This document shows positions 5,643 to 7,924 of a stretch of DNA of 7,924 bases, piece after piece; the first letter of the stretch is position 1, and each line of letters opens with the position of its first letter. Position numbers and translations under genes: made by a program. This DNA comes from Candidatus Scatomorpha merdipullorum. Its GTDB lineage: Bacteria; Bacillota; Clostridia; Oscillospirales; Oscillospiraceae. The notes under the pieces were generated by a model. It had not been told where the DNA came from and did not search any database. It saw nothing but the letters and a program-made list of their open reading frames with translations. Where the stretch lies: NCBI GenBank assembly GCA_018716795.1, contig DVJK01000140.1:1-7924 (forward strand), written 5' to 3'.

Positions 5643-6545
5643 ATGAGCTATATAGACACGATAAAATCGCTTCCCCAGGTCATGACGCCGGGCTCCTCGG
5701 CCTGTCAGGGCTGCGGCGGCGAGCTCATAACCCGCCGCGTCATGCAGCTGGCGGGCAGCAACAGCGTCTTCGCCGTGCCGCCCGGCTGCATGGCGGGCGC
5801 GGGCGTGGACGGCTGGAGCTATCAGAACGGCTGCACCGCGCCCATACACATCACGCTCCTGGACAACACGGCGAGCTTCATGTCCGGCGTGAGCGAAATG
5901 TACCAGCGCAGGGGCAGGGGAGACGTCAACATCGTCGCCATAGCGGGCGACGGCGCGACCGCCGACTGCGGCTTCCAGAGCCTCTCCGGCGCGGCGGAGC
6001 GCGGCGCGAAAATGCTCTACGTCTGCTACGACAACGAGGGCTATATGAACACGGGCTTCCAGCGATCTTCCACCACGAGCCTCGGCTCGCGCACCTCCAC
6101 CACGCCCACGGGCAGCGCGATAAACGGCAAGGAGCAGAACGCCAAGTACGTGCCGCTCATCCTCGCCATGCACAATATCGAGTACTGCGCCACCGCCAGC
6201 CCGAGCCACATGATGGACTTCGTCGGCAAGATAAAGCGCGGCCTCGAGTGCTCCAAGCGCGGCTTCGCGTATATCCACGTCTTCTCGCCCTGCCCGACCG
6301 GTTGGGGCTTCGCGCCGGACGAGAGCATCGCCGTCGCCCGCCGGGCGGTGCGCAGCAATATGTTCCCGCTCTGGGAGTGCGAGCGCGGGCGCTTCATGCT
6401 CAGCGACTCCAACCGCTCGCCCATAACAATCGCCGAGTTCGTCGAGGGCATAGGCAAGTTCAGCCGCCTCAACGAGGCCGAGCTCGCAGAGCTCCAGAGG
6501 GCCGCAGACGCGCGCTGGGAGCTGGTGAAAAAGCTCTGCGGCTGA
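5643..6545 (+). CDS. porB: 2-oxoacid:ferredoxin oxidoreductase, beta subunit (thiamine-diphosphate/4Fe-4S)
   Basis: 300 residues, the usual size for PorB, which binds the thiamine diphosphate pyrophosphate and the proximal [4Fe-4S] cluster. The four cluster cysteines are visible as CQGC (Cys21, Cys24), Cys49 in PPGCM and Cys217 in FSPCPTGW. The cofactor/Mg motif runs from GDG (102-104, Asp103) to YDNEGYMNTG (129-138, Asn131), and the following QRSSTTSLGSRTSTTPTG (140-157) matches the pyruvate-family QRSSxTPxG...TTTPxG loop. GGAGGA lies a few bases before the ATG. The gene is 14 bases after porA and ends the por block. The 101-base gap to fprA holds a new promoter but no convincing terminator, so read-through into fprA is possible. 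With the gamma, delta and alpha subunits it forms one enzyme oxidising a 2-oxoacid plus CoA to acyl-CoA, CO2 and reduced ferredoxin. Confidence 0.95.
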   Translation: MSYIDTIKSLPQVMTPGSSACQGCGGELITRRVMQLAGSNSVFAVPPGCMAGAGVDGWSYQNGCTAPIHITLLDNTASFMSGVSEMYQRRGRGDVNIVAIAGDGATADCGFQSLSGAAERGAKMLYVCYDNEGYMNTGFQRSSTTSLGSRTSTTPTGSAINGKEQNAKYVPLILAMHNIEYCATASPSHMMDFVGKIKRGLECSKRGFAYIHVFSPCPTGWGFAPDESIAVARRAVRSNMFPLWECERGRFMLSDSNRSPITIAEFVEGIGKFSRLNEAELAELQRAADARWELVKKLCG

Positions 6546-6583
6546 GGACGGCGCGAAAAGCCGGATTTTGTCCGAATTAACGG

Positions 6584-6612
6584 TTGCGCGGCGGCGGAGA
6601 CAGTGATATTAT
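6584..6612 (+). promoter_or_regulatory. Probable promoter of fprA (TTGCGC-N17-TATTAT)
   Basis: TTGCGC (6584-6589) and TATTAT (6607-6612) are 17 bases apart in the only AT-rich stretch between porB and fprA. The predicted start near 6619 leaves a leader of about 28 bases containing AAGGAGG (6633-6639), 7 bases before the ATG. It allows fprA to be expressed apart from the por operon. No operator palindrome of the por type is present here. Confidence 0.7.
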
Positions 6613-6646
6613 AAGTCTGCCAAAGCTAACACAAGGAGGCTCATAT

Positions 6647-7924
6647 ATGCACTGCACGAAGAAAATCACCTCCGACCTCGTATGGGTCGGCGCGGATGAC
6701 CGCCGCCTGGCCTTCTTCGAAGGCGTCTACGGCGTGCCCGAGGGCGTCTCTTATAACTCCTACCTCCTGCTCGACGAGAAGACCGTGCTCTTCGACACGG
6801 TGGACAAGGCCGTCGCGCACAATTTCTTTGAGAACGTGGCCTACGCCCTGGGCGGACGCAAGCTCGACTATCTTGTCGTCCACCACATGGAGCCCGACCA
6901 CGCCGCCACGATTGAGGACATCGCCCTGCGCTATCCCGAGGCGACGATAGTCTGCAACGCCAAGATTAAGGACATGCTCTCCCGCTTCTTCCCGACGGAC
7001 CTCTCCGGCCGCGTCAAGCTGGTCAAGGAGGGCGACACGCTCAGCACCGGAAGGCACAACCTGACCTTCGTCATGGCCCCGATGGTCCACTGGCCCGAGG
7101 TCATGATGAGCTATGACAGCACCGACGGCATCCTCTTCTCCGCGGACGCCTTCGGCAGCTTCGGCGCGCTCAACGGCCGCATTTTCGCCGACGAGGTCGA
7201 TTTCATGCACGACTGCATCGACGAAGCCCGCCGGTACTACACGAATATCGTCGGCAAGTACGGTATGCAGGTCCAGGCCGTCCTCAAGAAGGCCGCGGGG
7301 CTCGACATCAAGCTCGTCTGCCCGCTGCACAGCTTCGTCTGGCGTCAGGGCTTCGGCGACTTCCTGGAGAAGTACGTCAAGTGGGCGACCTACGAGCCGG
7401 AGGAAAAGGGCGTGCTGATTGCCTACGCCAGCGTCTACGGGCACACCGAGAACGCCGCCAACATCCTCGCCGCCAAGCTCTGCGACCGCGGCGTGAAGGT
7501 CAAGATGTACGACACCAGCGTCACCGCGCCGAGCTTCATCCTCTCCGACGCCTTCAAGTACAGCCACCTGGTCTTCGCCGCCACCACCTATAACGCCGGC
7601 ATCTTCTCCACGATGAGCCAGCTGCTGCACGAGATAGCGGAGCACAACCTGCAAAACCGCAAGATTGCCCTTATCGAGAACGGCTCCTGGGCGCCCACCA
7701 GCGGCGGCCTCATGCGCAAGCTGCTCGAGGGCCTCAAGGGCACCGAATTCATCGGCGACACCCTCACGCTCAAGAGCGCGCTCACCGAGGGCCAGCTCGC
7801 CGACCTCGACGTCCTCGCCGACGCGATTGCCGAAAGCGTCCTCCCGCCGAAGGCGGAGCCCGCCGTCACGGCCGCCGAGGGCAGCATGGACGGCGTCTTC
7901 GAGGTGGAGAACGCCGCCTTCAAC
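6647..7924 (+). CDS. fprA: Flavodiiron protein (A-type flavoprotein), 3'-truncated by the window edge
   Basis: 426 residues are read without a stop. These enzymes reduce O2 to water and/or NO to N2O in anaerobes, using electrons from rubredoxin or reduced flavin. The N-terminal metallo-beta-lactamase-like domain (about 1-250) carries all di-iron ligands: the H-x-E-x-D-H motif as His80, Glu82, Asp84 (with His85), then His148, Asp167 and His228. The flavodoxin domain follows (about 253-400), with the FMN phosphate loop YASVYGHTENAA (260-271) and the TTYNAGIF loop (313-320). His228 lies in CPLHSFVWR rather than the more usual HGP context. The chain continues past residue 400 (PKAEPAVTAAEGSMDGVFEVE...), beyond the roughly 400-residue core. 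It may lead into a short tail or an extra rubredoxin- or reductase-type domain outside the window. Isoleucine is rarely ATA (2 of 19), unlike porG/porD. It lies downstream of the oxygen-sensitive Por enzyme, with its own promoter. Confidence 0.95.
   Translation, partial: MHCTKKITSDLVWVGADDRRLAFFEGVYGVPEGVSYNSYLLLDEKTVLFDTVDKAVAHNFFENVAYALGGRKLDYLVVHHMEPDHAATIEDIALRYPEATIVCNAKIKDMLSRFFPTDLSGRVKLVKEGDTLSTGRHNLTFVMAPMVHWPEVMMSYDSTDGILFSADAFGSFGALNGRIFADEVDFMHDCIDEARRYYTNIVGKYGMQVQAVLKKAAGLDIKLVCPLHSFVWRQGFGDFLEKYVKWATYEPEEKGVLIAYASVYGHTENAANILAAKLCDRGVKVKMYDTSVTAPSFILSDAFKYSHLVFAATTYNAGIFSTMSQLLHEIAEHNLQNRKIALIENGSWAPTSGGLMRKLLEGLKGTEFIGDTLTLKSALTEGQLADLDVLADAIAESVLPPKAEPAVTAAEGSMDGVFEVENAAFN

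Noticed and set aside
6546..6583. Possible terminator after porB (CGGA-TTTTG-TCCG and similar short pairings)
   Set aside because: Stems of only 3-4 bp and no proper T-run, so it was not called.
6641..7654. 337-codon minus-strand frame opposite fprA
   Set aside because: It is an antisense shadow of the flavodiiron gene, which has every metal ligand and a good ribosome site.
1..7924. CRISPR array, insertion sequence, tRNA or rRNA gene, phage or defence system
   Set aside because: No regularly spaced direct repeats, transposase motifs, terminal inverted repeats or tRNA cloverleaf arms were seen. All sizeable coding regions belong to ordinary metabolic or regulatory families.

Overview
The window reads as chromosome of a strictly anaerobic, G+C-rich bacterium. 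The evidence is a ferredoxin-linked 2-oxoacid oxidoreductase, a flavodiiron O2/NO-scavenging protein, strong AGGAGG-type ribosome binding sites, and near-consensus sigma-A promoters in AT-rich islands. A high-G+C member of the Clostridia (Oscillospiraceae-like gut Firmicutes) fits best. That is an inference from gene content and style, not a database match. Nearly all the DNA is accounted for, and no gene-free gap exceeds about 200 bases.

Left half, minus strand, read from about 3580 down to 1. A near-consensus promoter drives a two-gene unit: a GNAT acetyltransferase, then one base later an IclR-family regulator. A small hairpin follows. Next comes pyruvate kinase (pyk), with its own excellent promoter (TTGCCA-N17-TATAAT), a TTG start and a strong terminator at 740-771. 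Beyond it lie an ECF-type sigma factor and the first 49 codons of a protein translated just behind it, positioned like an anti-sigma factor.

Right half, plus strand. A compact operon, porG-porD-porA-porB, encodes the gamma, delta (2x[4Fe-4S]), alpha and beta subunits of a heterotetrameric thiamine-diphosphate 2-oxoacid:ferredoxin oxidoreductase. It is followed by fprA (flavodiiron protein) with its own promoter. fprA runs off the right edge with no stop codon and already extends past the usual end of a two-domain flavodiiron protein.

The most informative non-coding stretch is 3477-3656, between the acetyltransferase/IclR unit and the por operon. Two divergent promoters share almost the same -10 bases. 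A 17-bp perfect inverted repeat (TGTTCG-N5-CGAACA) overlaps the -35 of the por promoter and the predicted start of the IclR-unit transcript. Further GTTCGC half-sites occur roughly every 30 bp. This looks like the switch by which the IclR protein represses both itself and the oxidoreductase. As a working picture, pyruvate kinase makes pyruvate, the Por complex oxidises a 2-oxoacid (pyruvate or a relative) to an acyl-CoA plus reduced ferredoxin, IclR senses a related metabolite, and the flavodiiron protein removes O2 or NO that would damage the iron-sulfur enzyme. All families are known. The possible novelty lies in the IclR control, the enzyme's true substrate and the C-terminal extension of FprA.
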